From Ignavibacteriales bacterium (GTDB lineage: Bacteria > Bacteroidota > Ignavibacteria > UBA10030 > UBA8401), in contig JACPGG010000007.1 of the NCBI GenBank assembly GCA_016182545.1, positions 86,337-124,982 on the forward strand: a DNA stretch of 38,646 bases, written 5' to 3'. This document shows positions 5,791 to 14,010 of this stretch, piece by piece. The notes under the pieces were generated by a model, which was not told the DNA's origin, searched no databases, and saw only the letters and a program-made list of their open reading frames with translations. Numbering within the stretch: position 1 is the first letter of the stretch; every line of letters begins with the position of its first letter. Position numbers and translations under genes: made by a program.

Positions 5791-7422
5791 ATGAAAAAAG
5801 TACAGTTTAAAGAACTCACATTCTCCCAGCCGCTTCATCAGGCGATCGAAGAAATGGGTTTTGTTGAAGCAACACAGATTCAAGCCGAGACCATTCCTTT
5901 GCTGTTGGAAGGAAAAGATGTCATCGGACAAGCGCAGACCGGTACGGGTAAGACCGCGGCGTTTGGAATTCCTTTATTGGATAAGATCGAAGAAGGGGAC
6001 ACATCGCTTTCATCGCTAATTCTCTGCCCGACTCGTGAACTTGCAATGCAGGTGGCAAACGAGTTGAAAAAAATTGCAAAGTATAAAAAACATATTCACA
6101 TTCTTCCCGTCTACGGCGGAGAATCGATCCAATACCAGATCAAAGATCTGAAACGGCACGTGCAGGTGGTCGTCGGCACGCCGGGACGGGTGATGGATCA
6201 TATGGATCGGAAAACATTATCGTTCGAGAATGTAAAGACCATCGTGCTGGATGAAGCGGACGAAATGTTGAACATGGGGTTCCGCGACGACATTGAGACC
6301 ATTTTGAAAACGATGCCGAAAGAACGGCAGACGGTTCTCTTCTCCGCAACGATGCCGAAACCGATCATCGAATTGGCGAAACGATATCAGCATCATCCGG
6401 CACATGTGAAAGTAACGAAAGAAAATCTCACCGCCGCGTCCATCGAACAGATGTTCTTCGAGATCGGTTCAACACCTAAGATCAAGTTGATCTCCACGCT
6501 GATCGCAGTACACGACATAAAACTCTCCATCATTTTCTGCAACACCAAACGGAAAGTCGATGAGGTAACAAAATCGTTGAAGTCGCTCGGATTCAGAGCG
6601 GATGCGATCCACGGCGACCTTGATCAGCGTCAGCGGAACAAAGTGCTCGGCGCTTTCCGCGGCGGAGAAACGCATATCCTTGTCGCTACTGACGTTGCCG
6701 CGCGCGGCATCGATGTAAGCGATATCGACGCGGTCTTCAATTACGATATGCCGCTCGATCCGGAATATTATGTCCATCGCATCGGTCGTACGGGACGTGC
6801 AGGGAAGACAGGAAAAGCATTCTCCTTCGTCACCGGCAGGAATGAATTCCGTCTGTTGAAGAACATCGAACATTTTGCAAGCGTCAGGATCGAACGGAAA
6901 GCCGTTCCATCCGATAAAGAAGTACGGGAATTGAATACGAAGAAACTCTTTGCAAAGATCCAAGCGATAGTCACAAACGAAAATATCACTGCATTCGAAG
7001 AGATGGTGGAACAATTCACTGCTGACGGATTGACAACACGTCAACTTGCCGCAGCTCTGTTGAAAATATCCATGTCGGAAGAAAAGAAGATTCAATCGAC
7101 GGAATCCGGTACCGCGGGACGTTTTTCCGAAGAGACATCGGACAGAAGGGATCATTTCCATTCCGATCGTCGCCGCAGCGGTCACTCAGAAGAACGGAAC
7201 GAACGACGGTATCCCCAGCGGGAACATCGTCGCGAAGATCGCCGCAGGGACGACTCTCATTCTCATCGAGCTGAAAAACCCCGAACATATGATCGTACAG
7301 AACATCGTTCTGAAGAACCGCGCGAACATAAACATCACGTGCGGGAGGAGCATCGAAAAGATACTCATCCGGTTACAAAACGGTTTGTAAAACGAAAGAT
7401 CAAAAAGGTGATCGGGTACTAA
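5791..7422 (+). CDS. DEAD-box ATP-dependent RNA helicase (DeaD/CsdA-like)
   Basis: A 543-residue helicase with the full set of motifs: Q motif around Gln29, Ala-Gln-Thr-Gly-Thr-Gly-Lys-Thr (48-55), Pro-Thr-Arg-Glu-Leu-Ala (80-85), Asp-Glu-Ala-Asp (154-157), Ser-Ala-Thr (185-187), Ala-Thr-Asp-Val-Ala-Ala-Arg-Gly (299-306) and His-Arg-Ile-Gly-Arg-Thr-Gly-Arg (329-336). A helical extension of the CsdA/DeaD kind (about 375-430) follows, then about 110 residues rich in Arg, His, Glu and Asp, likely a disordered RNA-binding tail. It unwinds short RNA duplexes, in ribosome assembly or mRNA decay and often in the cold. It is monocistronic, between a structured leader and a strong terminator. Confidence 0.95.
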   Translation: MKKVQFKELTFSQPLHQAIEEMGFVEATQIQAETIPLLLEGKDVIGQAQTGTGKTAAFGIPLLDKIEEGDTSLSSLILCPTRELAMQVANELKKIAKYKKHIHILPVYGGESIQYQIKDLKRHVQVVVGTPGRVMDHMDRKTLSFENVKTIVLDEADEMLNMGFRDDIETILKTMPKERQTVLFSATMPKPIIELAKRYQHHPAHVKVTKENLTAASIEQMFFEIGSTPKIKLISTLIAVHDIKLSIIFCNTKRKVDEVTKSLKSLGFRADAIHGDLDQRQRNKVLGAFRGGETHILVATDVAARGIDVSDIDAVFNYDMPLDPEYYVHRIGRTGRAGKTGKAFSFVTGRNEFRLLKNIEHFASVRIERKAVPSDKEVRELNTKKLFAKIQAIVTNENITAFEEMVEQFTADGLTTRQLAAALLKISMSEEKKIQSTESGTAGRFSEETSDRRDHFHSDRRRSGHSEERNERRYPQREHRREDRRRDDSHSHRAEKPRTYDRTEHRSEEPREHKHHVREEHRKDTHPVTKRFVKRKIKKVIGY

Positions 7423-7441
7423 CTATCCAATCTTCGCTAAC

Positions 7442-7475
7442 AAAAAGGGTCTGTGCTTAACAGACCCTTTTTTGT
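7442..7475 (+). terminator. Rho-independent terminator of the helicase gene
   Basis: AAAGGGTCTG (7444-7453) pairs perfectly with CAGACCCTTT (7461-7470) and a run of T follows. It lies 20 nt after the stop codon. Confidence 0.92.
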
Positions 7476-7488
7476 TTTACAATTCTCA

Positions 7489-7520
7489 TTGGCAAATCTC
7501 ACAATCATTCTCTATTTTTG
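7489..7520 (+). promoter_or_regulatory. Bacteroidota-type promoter before the DinB-like gene
   Basis: TATTTTTG at 7513-7520 fits the -7 consensus TAnnTTTG exactly; TTG at 7489-7491 lies 21 nt upstream as a possible -33 element. Transcription would begin around 7527, giving a leader of about 35 nt. Confidence 0.5.
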
Positions 7521-7562
7521 CACAACCAATCTTTCGCATTTCAATATAATCAAGGAATATCC

Positions 7563-8042
7563 ATGCCCACGATGCAAGAGCGTCAAGCAAAGATCCAAAA
7601 AATCCGTGAACTTCCGGTTAAACTTGAAGACGCGGTCAAAGGACTGAATGATGCACAACTCGATACGCCGTACCGGGACGGCGGGTGGACCGTCCGTCAG
7701 GTTGTGCACCATGTCGGCGATTCGCACATGAATGCGTTTCTCCGGTTTAAATGGATGCTGATGGAAAATTTTCCCAAGATCAAAACGTACGATCAGGATG
7801 TATGGGCAACGTCGCCCGAATACAAACTTCCGCTCAATGCATCCTTGACACTCATCCGCGGATTACATGAGCGGTGGGTAACAATGCTCGAATCGATCCC
7901 GGAGAGCGATTGGACGGCACGCACGGCGGATCATCCCGAGAACGGAGTTGTCACGCTCGACAGAATGCTCGACATCTACGCCAATCACGGCGAGAAACAT
8001 TGCGGACACATTTGGGGATTACGGAAGAAAATGGGATGGTGA
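7563..8042 (+). CDS. DinB/YfiT-type putative metal-dependent hydrolase or thiol transferase
   Basis: A 159-residue four-helix-bundle protein. It shows the YfiT/BstA pattern: an early Tyr-Arg-x-Gly-Gly-Trp-Thr-Val-Arg-Gln-Val-Val-His-His-x-x-Asp-Ser-His segment (metal-binding His near residues 49-56) and a late His-x-Glu-x-His-Cys-x-His-Ile segment near the end that supplies the other ligands. Members bind zinc or nickel; some transfer low-molecular thiols such as bacillithiol, and many are of unknown role. The start at 7563 leaves a normal N-terminus. A promoter is just upstream and a membrane protein gene follows after 25 nt, possibly cotranscribed. Confidence 0.88.
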   Translation: MPTMQERQAKIQKIRELPVKLEDAVKGLNDAQLDTPYRDGGWTVRQVVHHVGDSHMNAFLRFKWMLMENFPKIKTYDQDVWATSPEYKLPLNASLTLIRGLHERWVTMLESIPESDWTARTADHPENGVVTLDRMLDIYANHGEKHCGHIWGLRKKMGW

Positions 8043-8067
8043 TTCAATTGACAATTGAAAATCACAT

Positions 8068-8652
8068 ATGAACAATTCTTTTGATCTTCAACAAATAGCG
8101 ACCTCAGAAATCGCTCCGGAGGGCGAATCATTGCTCTGGTGCGGACAGCCGGATCCGATCCGCCTTGCAATGACAACGCTGCCGGTATTCATTTTTGCAA
8201 TTCCATGGACCGCGTTTTCCGTATTTTGGATCTACGGTGCTTCCGGTTTTCAATTCCCGCCGGATTTTTCACAGGGTGGATTTTCATACTTTCCGCTGTT
8301 CGGCGTGCCGTTTCTTTTAATAGGATTGGGAATGTTATCTGCTCCGGTGTTCACATACACAAAAGCATTTCGCACCGTGTACATCATCTCCAATAAAAGT
8401 ATCCGTATCGTCACCACCGGCAGAACGAAGAAAGTAGAAAGTTATACTGCGAAAGATATCGGCAAGATAGAACGCAAAGAAAAACCGGACGGAAACGGCG
8501 ACATAATATTTAGGACAGAAATCACACTCGACTCACGCAACAGGCAGAAAACAACGCCGGTCGGATTTTATGGTATCCGGGATGTCAGGACTGTCGAGCA
8601 GCATATCAACAATCTCAAACGCTCATTGGAATCCGGGGACCACCATGCTTAA
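8068..8652 (+). CDS. Two-TM membrane protein with PH-like C-terminal domain
   Basis: A 194-residue protein with an N-terminal soluble segment (Leu-Leu-Trp-Cys-Gly-Gln-Pro-Asp, common in bacterial PH-domain membrane proteins), two hydrophobic segments at about 33-55 and 70-95, and a C-terminal domain from about 105 that looks like a bacterial pleckstrin-like fold: Tyr-Ile-Ile-Ser-Asn-Lys-Ser-Ile-Arg-Ile, Ile-Gly-Lys-Ile-Glu, Gly-Asp-Ile-Ile-Phe. Function unknown; such proteins sit in the inner membrane. Its end overlaps the next gene by 8 nt, so the two are translationally linked. Confidence 0.75.
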   Translation: MNNSFDLQQIATSEIAPEGESLLWCGQPDPIRLAMTTLPVFIFAIPWTAFSVFWIYGASGFQFPPDFSQGGFSYFPLFGVPFLLIGLGMLSAPVFTYTKAFRTVYIISNKSIRIVTTGRTKKVESYTAKDIGKIERKEKPDGNGDIIFRTEITLDSRNRQKTTPVGFYGIRDVRTVEQHINNLKRSLESGDHHA

Positions 8653-9346
8653 ATATTTTTTTATTCTCCTCGTACTCTTCACCGGCTGTACGCCGAAGGA
8701 AAGCACAATGGAATTCTCTCAACGAATTGTTTTCTTCGGCGATTCGATCACGGAGCTCGGTCTGAAACCGAACGGCTATGTCTCCATCGTCCGGGACTCA
8801 TTGAAATCTTTCGGATCGAATGCTGAGATCATCGGTGCCGGTATCAGCGGCAACAAGGTGACCGATCTTCAACAACGACTGGAAAAAGATGTTCTTGCGA
8901 AAAAACCGTCGATCGTTGTCGTCTACATCGGCATCAACGATGTGTGGCATTTTCAATTTGTTGATCGGGGACTCACAGGAACTTCAAAAGAAGAATTCAA
9001 AACTATCCTTACGGGTATCGTTGCAACAATTCAATCCACCGGCGCTACAGTAATTCTCTGCACGCCGAGTGTCGTGGGGGAGAAAAAAGACGGAACAAAT
9101 GATCTGGATCCGATGCTGGACGAATATTCCGAAATCAGCCGTACCGTTGCGCGAGAACGGAACACGGTGCTGCTCGATCTTCGGAAAGAGTTTTTGACTT
9201 ATCTCACCGCTCACAATCCTTCCAATGCGGAAAAAAATATTCTCACATACGACGGCGTGCATCTGAACGATGCCGGGAACAAATTTGTTGCCGGATTGAT
9301 GATTGGCGCGCTGGATGGGCTTGGAATTTTCTTCCCCAATAAATAA
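8645..9346 (+). CDS. SGNH/GDSL-family hydrolase lipoprotein
   Basis: About 233 residues from the ATG at 8645, which gives a short signal peptide and lipobox Leu-Phe-Thr-Gly-Cys15, so a lipid-anchored enzyme. SGNH blocks are clear: Gly32-Asp33-Ser34-Ile with Ser34 the nucleophile, Gly-Ile-Ser-Gly-Asn (block II), Gly-Ile-Asn-Asp (block III), and Asp-Gly-Val-His-Leu-Asn near the C-terminus supplying the catalytic Asp and His. It is an esterase or lipase of the rhamnogalacturonan-acetylesterase/lysophospholipase type; the natural substrate is not clear. It overlaps the preceding membrane-protein gene by 8 nt. Confidence 0.9.
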   Translation: MLKYFFILLVLFTGCTPKESTMEFSQRIVFFGDSITELGLKPNGYVSIVRDSLKSFGSNAEIIGAGISGNKVTDLQQRLEKDVLAKKPSIVVVYIGINDVWHFQFVDRGLTGTSKEEFKTILTGIVATIQSTGATVILCTPSVVGEKKDGTNDLDPMLDEYSEISRTVARERNTVLLDLRKEFLTYLTAHNPSNAEKNILTYDGVHLNDAGNKFVAGLMIGALDGLGIFFPNK

Positions 9347-9347
9347 A

Positions 9348-9376
9348 TTGAGGCAGAGCTTCAGACCATACTTTTC
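9348..9376 (+). promoter_or_regulatory. Possible promoter of the small barrel protein gene
   Basis: TACTTTTC at 9369-9376 has one mismatch to TAnnTTTG and is preceded by TTG (9348-9350) with 18 nt between. The spacing is slightly short. Confidence 0.3.
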
Positions 9377-9425
9377 TAAACGCGGTACTCATTTTTAACC
9401 AAGGGGGAGCAGAAGGGAGTCGTTT

Positions 9426-9968
9426 ATGAAAACACTACAGCGCATTTTTATCTTCATCTTCTTGGGAATTTTGTCTGTCTCTGCACAGGTATTGAACGAT
9501 GCAAAAGTCCTTTCACAGGGAAGATTGAATATCGGAATTGCGCCGGTAAGCACAGGTGGTAATTTTGGGTTGTACACCGATCTCGGTTACGGTATCGCGC
9601 GGGGAATGGATCTCGATGTCATTATCGGTTTCCTTCAGGGAGGAACGTACGTTGGCGCGAATCTTGAGTTTCCTCTCTCGTATCAGCCGAACATTTCCCT
9701 CGCGGTCGGTGGACATTCTGTCGGCGGTACGGCTGGCATTGACGGCACGTTCAATCTTTCTTTTCAAGTCGGCAATAGTGTAGGTATTTACGGCGGCATC
9801 GACGTGGATGTTAATTTCAACAATGGAACAACGACTCTTCCTGCGTGGGCATTTATTGCCATGAATGCGAGGATACGAAGCAACATCGAACTCTTCATCG
9901 AGGTTGATCCGGCACTATCGGATGATGCATCGAGTATTTTCGGCGGTGGGTTGAAAATATATCTGTAG
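9426..9968 (+). CDS. Exported protein, probable small outer-membrane beta-barrel
   Basis: A 180-residue protein with a clear signal peptide (hydrophobic residues 7-18, cleavage near Val-Ser-Ala-Gln). The mature part alternates hydrophobic and polar residues in about eight strands with Gly-rich turns and ends in Leu-Lys-Ile-Tyr-Leu, as in small outer-membrane barrels. An AAGGGGGAG ribosome site precedes it. No named family is recognised. The 238-nt gap that follows holds no gene I can support. Confidence 0.72.
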   Translation: MKTLQRIFIFIFLGILSVSAQVLNDAKVLSQGRLNIGIAPVSTGGNFGLYTDLGYGIARGMDLDVIIGFLQGGTYVGANLEFPLSYQPNISLAVGGHSVGGTAGIDGTFNLSFQVGNSVGIYGGIDVDVNFNNGTTTLPAWAFIAMNARIRSNIELFIEVDPALSDDASSIFGGGLKIYL

Positions 9969-10206
9969 TAATTTCACTTAATACGGTTCAGCGCGAATTG
10001 CCTTCTCTTTTCATCCGCAAAATTCCGCAGTTCACCGAAATTTAACTTGCAAGTCTTTGTTTTTTCTGTAGGTTGGTGGTGTTCATTTCTTAATTGGGAA
10101 AAATCAAAGAATTTGGACTTCCTGGTCTTTTTTAAGATATTAGCCAACAGATACACAATAAACACCGTTGGTATTCGTAGTATTGTGTATGATGCAAGAA
10201 AATACA

Positions 10207-11439
10207 ATGGACAATAAAAACACAGATTTATCATTTTTGAAGATCGACCGTAACGCACCTCGTGTTGATGACGGCGGAGGAAAGAAAAAGATCATTTTGT
10301 TTTCTTCTGTCGGAGCTGTACTTGTTATCGCCGTCGTCGCCATTTTTACATTCAACTCCGCTTCATCGGCGGAGTACGTCGAACTCGGCACCGTTGCACT
10401 TACAACTCCCGCGCAGGAAAACGCAGTGCTAGCCGCAAGCGGCTATATTGTTGCGCAGCGAAAGGCAGCGGTCGCTTCCAAAGGAACGGGGCGGCTCGAA
10501 TATCTCGGCGTCATCGAAGGTGACCGGGTGAAGACCGGACAGATCATCGGACGGTTGGAAAGCAGCGACGTTGAAGCATCGCTTGGGCAGGCGAAAGCAA
10601 ATCTCTCCGTTGCGCGCGCAGGACTGGAACAGGCGCTGGCAGAACGAGAAGACGCGACGGCAAATTTTGGACGGCAGACAACATTGTTCGCACAGAATTC
10701 CATTTCACGCGCAGAATATGACGGAGCGAATGCACGATACAAGCGAGCAATCGCAGGCGTTTCGTCGGCGGAAGCATCGATTAAATTTGCCGAAGCAAAT
10801 GTTCGCTCGGCTGAAGTACAATTGGAATATACGTTGATCCGCGCACCGTTCGACGGCGTCGTGTTGACGAAGAACGCCAACGTCGGCGAGGTGATCTCCC
10901 CCTTTGGGGCTGCGGCAGGATCGCGCGGAGCGATCGTGACGGTTGCCGACATGACATCGCTGGAAGTGGAAGCGGATGTTTCGGAATCGAACATCGAAAA
11001 GATCAAAGAGGGACAACCGTGCGAGATCACGCTCGATGCATATCCCGAACAACGGTACCCCGGCTTTGTGAATAAGATCGTCCCGACTGCAGACCGCGCA
11101 AAAGCGACAGTGTTGACAAAAGTGCGATTCAGTCAATTGGATGAGCGCGTGCTTCCCGAAATGCGCGCAAAGGTGAATTTCCTGAGCGATGCAAAGAAAC
11201 AGGAGACAAAAAATTCCGAACCGAAGATCTCCGTTCCTGCATCGGCAGTCACAACGCGCGACGGACAAAAGATTGTGTTCGTTGTTAAAGGAGATATCGT
11301 TGAAGAGAAAGCGGTGACGCTCGGCGAAATCATGGGAAGCAGGATTGAAGTGAAGCAGGGGCTTTCGAGCGGAGAAAAAGTTGTGTTGCGTCCCGCAGAA
11401 ACATTGAAGACCGGAACAAAGATCACGACGGAAAAATAA
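10207..11439 (+). CDS. HlyD/MacA-type membrane-fusion (adaptor) protein
   Basis: About 410 residues from the ATG at 10207 (in-frame ATGs at 10189 and 10192 are possible). Order of parts: short cytoplasmic N-terminus, one TM helix at about 29-46, barrel-sandwich (lipoyl-like) half with Ser-Gly-Tyr-Ile-Val-Ala, a coiled-coil hairpin (about 125-205), the second lipoyl half with Ile-Arg-Ala-Pro-Phe-Asp-Gly-Val-Val, a beta-barrel domain and a membrane-proximal domain. It links an inner-membrane ABC pump to an outer-membrane channel. It is followed by the ATPase and two permeases, so it is the adaptor of a MacAB-like export system. Confidence 0.92.
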   Translation: MDNKNTDLSFLKIDRNAPRVDDGGGKKKIILFSSVGAVLVIAVVAIFTFNSASSAEYVELGTVALTTPAQENAVLAASGYIVAQRKAAVASKGTGRLEYLGVIEGDRVKTGQIIGRLESSDVEASLGQAKANLSVARAGLEQALAEREDATANFGRQTTLFAQNSISRAEYDGANARYKRAIAGVSSAEASIKFAEANVRSAEVQLEYTLIRAPFDGVVLTKNANVGEVISPFGAAAGSRGAIVTVADMTSLEVEADVSESNIEKIKEGQPCEITLDAYPEQRYPGFVNKIVPTADRAKATVLTKVRFSQLDERVLPEMRAKVNFLSDAKKQETKNSEPKISVPASAVTTRDGQKIVFVVKGDIVEEKAVTLGEIMGSRIEVKQGLSSGEKVVLRPAETLKTGTKITTEK

Positions 11440-11444
11440 GCAAC

Positions 11445-11473
11445 GTGACCGTCACCTCAGAGGTGACGGTCAC
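11445..11473. repeat. Second copy of the GTGAC-N-GTCAC double palindrome
   Basis: GTGACCGTCACCT (11445-11457) and AGGTGACGGTCAC (11461-11473) repeat exactly the arms found at 3667-3693, with a 3-nt rather than 1-nt centre. It starts 6 nt after the adaptor gene stop and has no T-run behind it, so it is less likely to be a full terminator. It may be an mRNA stabiliser or a protein-binding site. Confidence 0.6.
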
Positions 11474-11524
11474 CGACAAATCAAAACAAAATTAAACATC
11501 ATCATTCACCAATCTCAAAATACT

Positions 11525-12199
11525 ATGTCACTTGTCGAAGTCCAAAACGTTACCAAAGTCTACAAACGGGATTCGCTTGAAATTCCTGTTCTGCAGAACA
11601 TTTCTCTTTCCGTTCCCGAAGGAGAGTTCCTCGCACTCATGGGACCTTCCGGCTCAGGAAAGACGACACTGCTCAATCTGATCTCCGGCATCGATCAGCC
11701 GACCAGCGGTTCGATCGTCGTACAGGGAACCGATATCTCAAAACTGAGTGAAGGTGCGCTTGCAAAGTGGCGCTCGCACAATATCGGATTCGTGTTTCAG
11801 TTCTATAATCTGCTGCCGGTCATGACAGCATACGAGAATGTTGAACTGCCGCTGCTGCTTACGAATCTTTCCAAGAAGCAAAAGAAAGAGCGCGTCGAGA
11901 TGGTGTTGAAAGTGGTCGGACTCGAAGACCGTATGGACCATTATCCACGACAGCTTTCCGGCGGACAGCAGCAACGTGTCGCCATCGCCAGAGCGATCGT
12001 GACCGATCCAACATTGATCATCGGCGACGAACCGACCGGCGATCTCGATAGGAAGTCGGCTGAGGAAATTTTGATATTAATCGGACGCTTGAACAGCGAA
12101 TTCAAAAAGACCGTTGTGATGGTCACGCACGATCCGCATGCGGCAGAAAGTGCACACAAGATACAACATCTTGACAAAGGCGAGTTACGGGCTAATTAA
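11525..12199 (+). CDS. ABC transporter ATP-binding protein (MacB/LolD type)
   Basis: A 224-residue ATPase with Walker A Gly-Pro-Ser-Gly-Ser-Gly-Lys-Thr-Thr (40-48), Q-loop Phe-Gln-Phe-Tyr-Asn-Leu (91-96), signature Leu-Ser-Gly-Gly-Gln (144-148), Walker B Leu-Ile-Ile-Gly-Asp-Glu (164-169) and switch His about 196 (Thr-His-Asp-Pro). The Phe-Gln-Phe-Tyr-Asn-Leu-Leu-Pro segment is typical of the MacB/LolD/FtsE group. It powers the export system of this cluster. It lies 85 nt after the adaptor gene; the permease genes follow after an inserted toxin-antitoxin pair. Confidence 0.95.
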   Translation: MSLVEVQNVTKVYKRDSLEIPVLQNISLSVPEGEFLALMGPSGSGKTTLLNLISGIDQPTSGSIVVQGTDISKLSEGALAKWRSHNIGFVFQFYNLLPVMTAYENVELPLLLTNLSKKQKKERVEMVLKVVGLEDRMDHYPRQLSGGQQQRVAIARAIVTDPTLIIGDEPTGDLDRKSAEEILILIGRLNSEFKKTVVMVTHDPHAAESAHKIQHLDKGELRAN

Positions 12200-12212
12200 A
12201 TGAGGTGCAACC

Positions 12213-12401
12213 ATGAACACTCCTAACATAAAAACCGAAGCTCATCAGTTGGTGGAGAGTTTGCCGGAGAATTCAACCTGGGATGACTTGATGTACAAAA
12301 TCTATGTCCGACAATCTATCGAATCAGGATTGAAAGACGGTAAAGATGAAAAAACAACAATCGTTCACGATGTAAGAAAAAAATACGGTTTATCGGAATG
12401 A
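12213..12401 (+). CDS. Antitoxin of a ParE/RelE-type toxin-antitoxin pair
   Basis: A 62-residue protein with the pattern Leu-Pro-Glu-Asn-Ser-Thr-Trp-Asp-Asp-Leu-Met-Tyr-x-Ile-Tyr-Val-Arg-Gln, an Ile-Glu-x-Gly-Leu-x-Asp-Gly helix and a C-terminal Val-x-x-Lys-Tyr-Gly-Leu. This is the layout of short antitoxins found next to RelE/ParE toxins. It overlaps the toxin gene by 4 nt (ATGA), the usual coupling in such pairs. It appears intact although its toxin is not. It starts 13 nt after the ATPase stop, so it is probably read from the export operon promoter as well. Confidence 0.75.
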   Translation: MNTPNIKTEAHQLVESLPENSTWDDLMYKIYVRQSIESGLKDGKDEKTTIVHDVRKKYGLSE

Positions 12402-12687
12402 ACGTTGTTTGGACTGACACCGCCCAACAACATCTGGATGCAATTCATGATCATATTGCTCAAGATTCTAAGCAGTACGCATTAAAAATGGTTGATAATT
12501 TGACCCGTCGTTCAATCCAAATTGCAGATTTCCCATTATCCGGCAGGGTCGTGCCGAAATCGGCAAGGATCAAATTCGTGAAGTCTTTGAAGGAAGTTAC
12601 CGGATTATTTATTACATCAAACCTAATCAAATTGATGTCCTTGCAGTTATTCACGGAGCACAGGAGATTCTTCGTAGTAAATTTTAA
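12398..12687 (+). pseudogene. ParE/RelE-type toxin gene with a one-base frameshift
   Basis: The first 50 or so residues read as a ParE/RelE toxin (Val-x-Trp-x-x-x-Ala, a helix, then Phe-Pro-x-Ser-Gly-Arg-Val-Val-Pro). After Ser at about 12560 the frame is lost. Shifting by one base at 12562 restores the family: Gly-Lys-Asp-Gln-Ile-Arg-Glu-Val-Phe, Tyr-Arg-Ile-Ile-Tyr-Tyr, Val-Leu-Ala-Val-Ile-His-Gly-Ala, ending at TAA 12685-12687. One G missing from TCGGGC would explain it. As written, translation continues in the wrong frame to 12709, overlapping the permease start, and lacks the conserved C-terminal strand residues. It is probably inactive, unless this is a sequencing error. Confidence 0.8.
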
Positions 12688-12705
12688 AACTACACATATA
12701 TACTT

Positions 12706-13869
12706 ATGAAAGTCCTCAAACTTATTTACAAAAACCTCTTCCGTCACAAACTCCGCAGCTTTCTGACGATACTCGGCATTGCTGTTGCGGTGTTCATGTT
12801 CGGATTTGTCAGCACTGTTGTCACGGCATGGTCATACGGAGTGGACGCGGCATCGGCGGACAGATTGATAACAAGACATGCGGTATCGTTCATTTTTCCG
12901 TTGCCGTATTCTTATCGCGATCAAATTGCAGGTGTTCCCGGCGTGTCGAAGGTCTCCTATGCAACATGGTTCCAGGGAGTCTATAAAGACGCGAGTTTCC
13001 AGAATTTCTTCCCCCGCCTTGCATGCGACCCCGAAACAATCTTCGACGTCTATCCGGAATTCATACTTCCGCCCGACCAACTTGCTGCATTCAAAAAACA
13101 GCGGAATGCCTGCGTCATCGGTCAAAAATTGGTGGAGCAGCATGGATTCAAGATCGGCGACATCATTCCTGTAAAGGGAGATATTTATCCCGGCGATTGG
13201 GAATTTGTTGTCGTCGGAATTTATAAGGGAAAAGATCAGACCATCGACGAAACGCAGATGTTCTTCAGTTGGGAATATCTGAACGAACGGAACCGTCAGG
13301 CGGAATCGTTTGCAACTGATAATGTCGGATGGTACATCGTGCAGATCGCAAATCCGAATGAAGCGGCAAATGTTTCCGAAACGGTCGATGCGCTGTATGC
13401 AAACTCATCCGCGAAAACGAAAACGGAGACCGAGAAGGCATTCCAGCAAAGTTTCGTTTCACTTTCCGGAGCGATCATAACGTCGCTGGAAGTCGTTTCG
13501 TACGTCATCATCGGCATTATTTTGATGGTGCTCGCCAATACGATCATCATGTCCGCGCGTGAACGGATACGGGAATATGCGGTATTGCGGACACTCGGCT
13601 TCACATCGTGGCATGTGGTCGGACTGATCGCAGGCGAATCGATCTTCACATCGATGATCGGCGGAGTGCTCGGCATTCTTATAACATTCCCGATGGCGAA
13701 CGCATTCGGCGCCGCATTTCCGACGATGTTCCCGGTCTTTGCGGTGGCTCCAATGACAGTAGTAATTGCGTTCAGTTTTTCGATTCTGGTCGGTGTTGTT
13801 GCGGCGATATTCCCGTCGTTCCGTTCGGCAAACATGAAAATCGTGGACGGGTTGAGACAGATTGGTTGA
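12706..13869 (+). CDS. ABC transporter permease (MacB/FtsX type), first
   Basis: A 387-residue permease. One N-terminal TM helix (about 18-40) follows the Leu-Arg-Ser-Phe-Leu-Thr-Ile-Leu-Gly-Ile motif, then a large periplasmic MacB-PCD domain (about 45-250), and three C-terminal TM helices (about 255-380) with the FtsX signature Arg-Glu-Tyr-Ala-Val-Leu-Arg-Thr-Leu-Gly-Phe. It moves no substrate through the membrane itself in known homologues but transmits force to the adaptor (mechanotransmission). It pairs with the second permease at 14011; separate ATPase and permeases point to a heterodimeric pump. Confidence 0.93.
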   Translation: MKVLKLIYKNLFRHKLRSFLTILGIAVAVFMFGFVSTVVTAWSYGVDAASADRLITRHAVSFIFPLPYSYRDQIAGVPGVSKVSYATWFQGVYKDASFQNFFPRLACDPETIFDVYPEFILPPDQLAAFKKQRNACVIGQKLVEQHGFKIGDIIPVKGDIYPGDWEFVVVGIYKGKDQTIDETQMFFSWEYLNERNRQAESFATDNVGWYIVQIANPNEAANVSETVDALYANSSAKTKTETEKAFQQSFVSLSGAIITSLEVVSYVIIGIILMVLANTIIMSARERIREYAVLRTLGFTSWHVVGLIAGESIFTSMIGGVLGILITFPMANAFGAAFPTMFPVFAVAPMTVVIAFSFSILVGVVAAIFPSFRSANMKIVDGLRQIG

Positions 13870-13896
13870 TAAAGCCGGTAAGTATTTATGTATATG

Positions 13897-13970
13897 AGTA
13901 GTTGAGCAGATTGTGGTCGGCAAAATTCCGACTCTTCTCAACGACGTAACGACTCAAATACTCAACTACT
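13897..13970 (+). repeat. Inverted-repeat structure between the two permease genes
   Basis: AGTAGTTGAG (13897-13906) is the exact reverse complement of CTCAACTACT (13961-13970), and GTCGG/CCGAC (13916-13920, 13928-13932) forms an inner hairpin. GTTGAG can also pair with CTCAAC at 13937-13942. The 141-nt gap holds no gene. It may tune the relative expression of the two permeases or be a small dispersed repeat. Confidence 0.5.
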
Positions 13971-14010
13971 TTGGTAAGAACAATTTTTTTCCACATTCTA
14001 ACATGACGCT

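Noticed and set aside
5530-5931. 133-codon minus-strand frame in the helicase leader
   Set aside because: Overlaps the conserved helicase N-terminus and the hairpins; Cys/Phe/His-rich with no domain.
6469-7185. 238-codon frame opposite the DeaD-like helicase
   Set aside because: Cys/Phe/Arg-rich composition typical of an antisense shadow; helicase motifs are intact on the plus strand.
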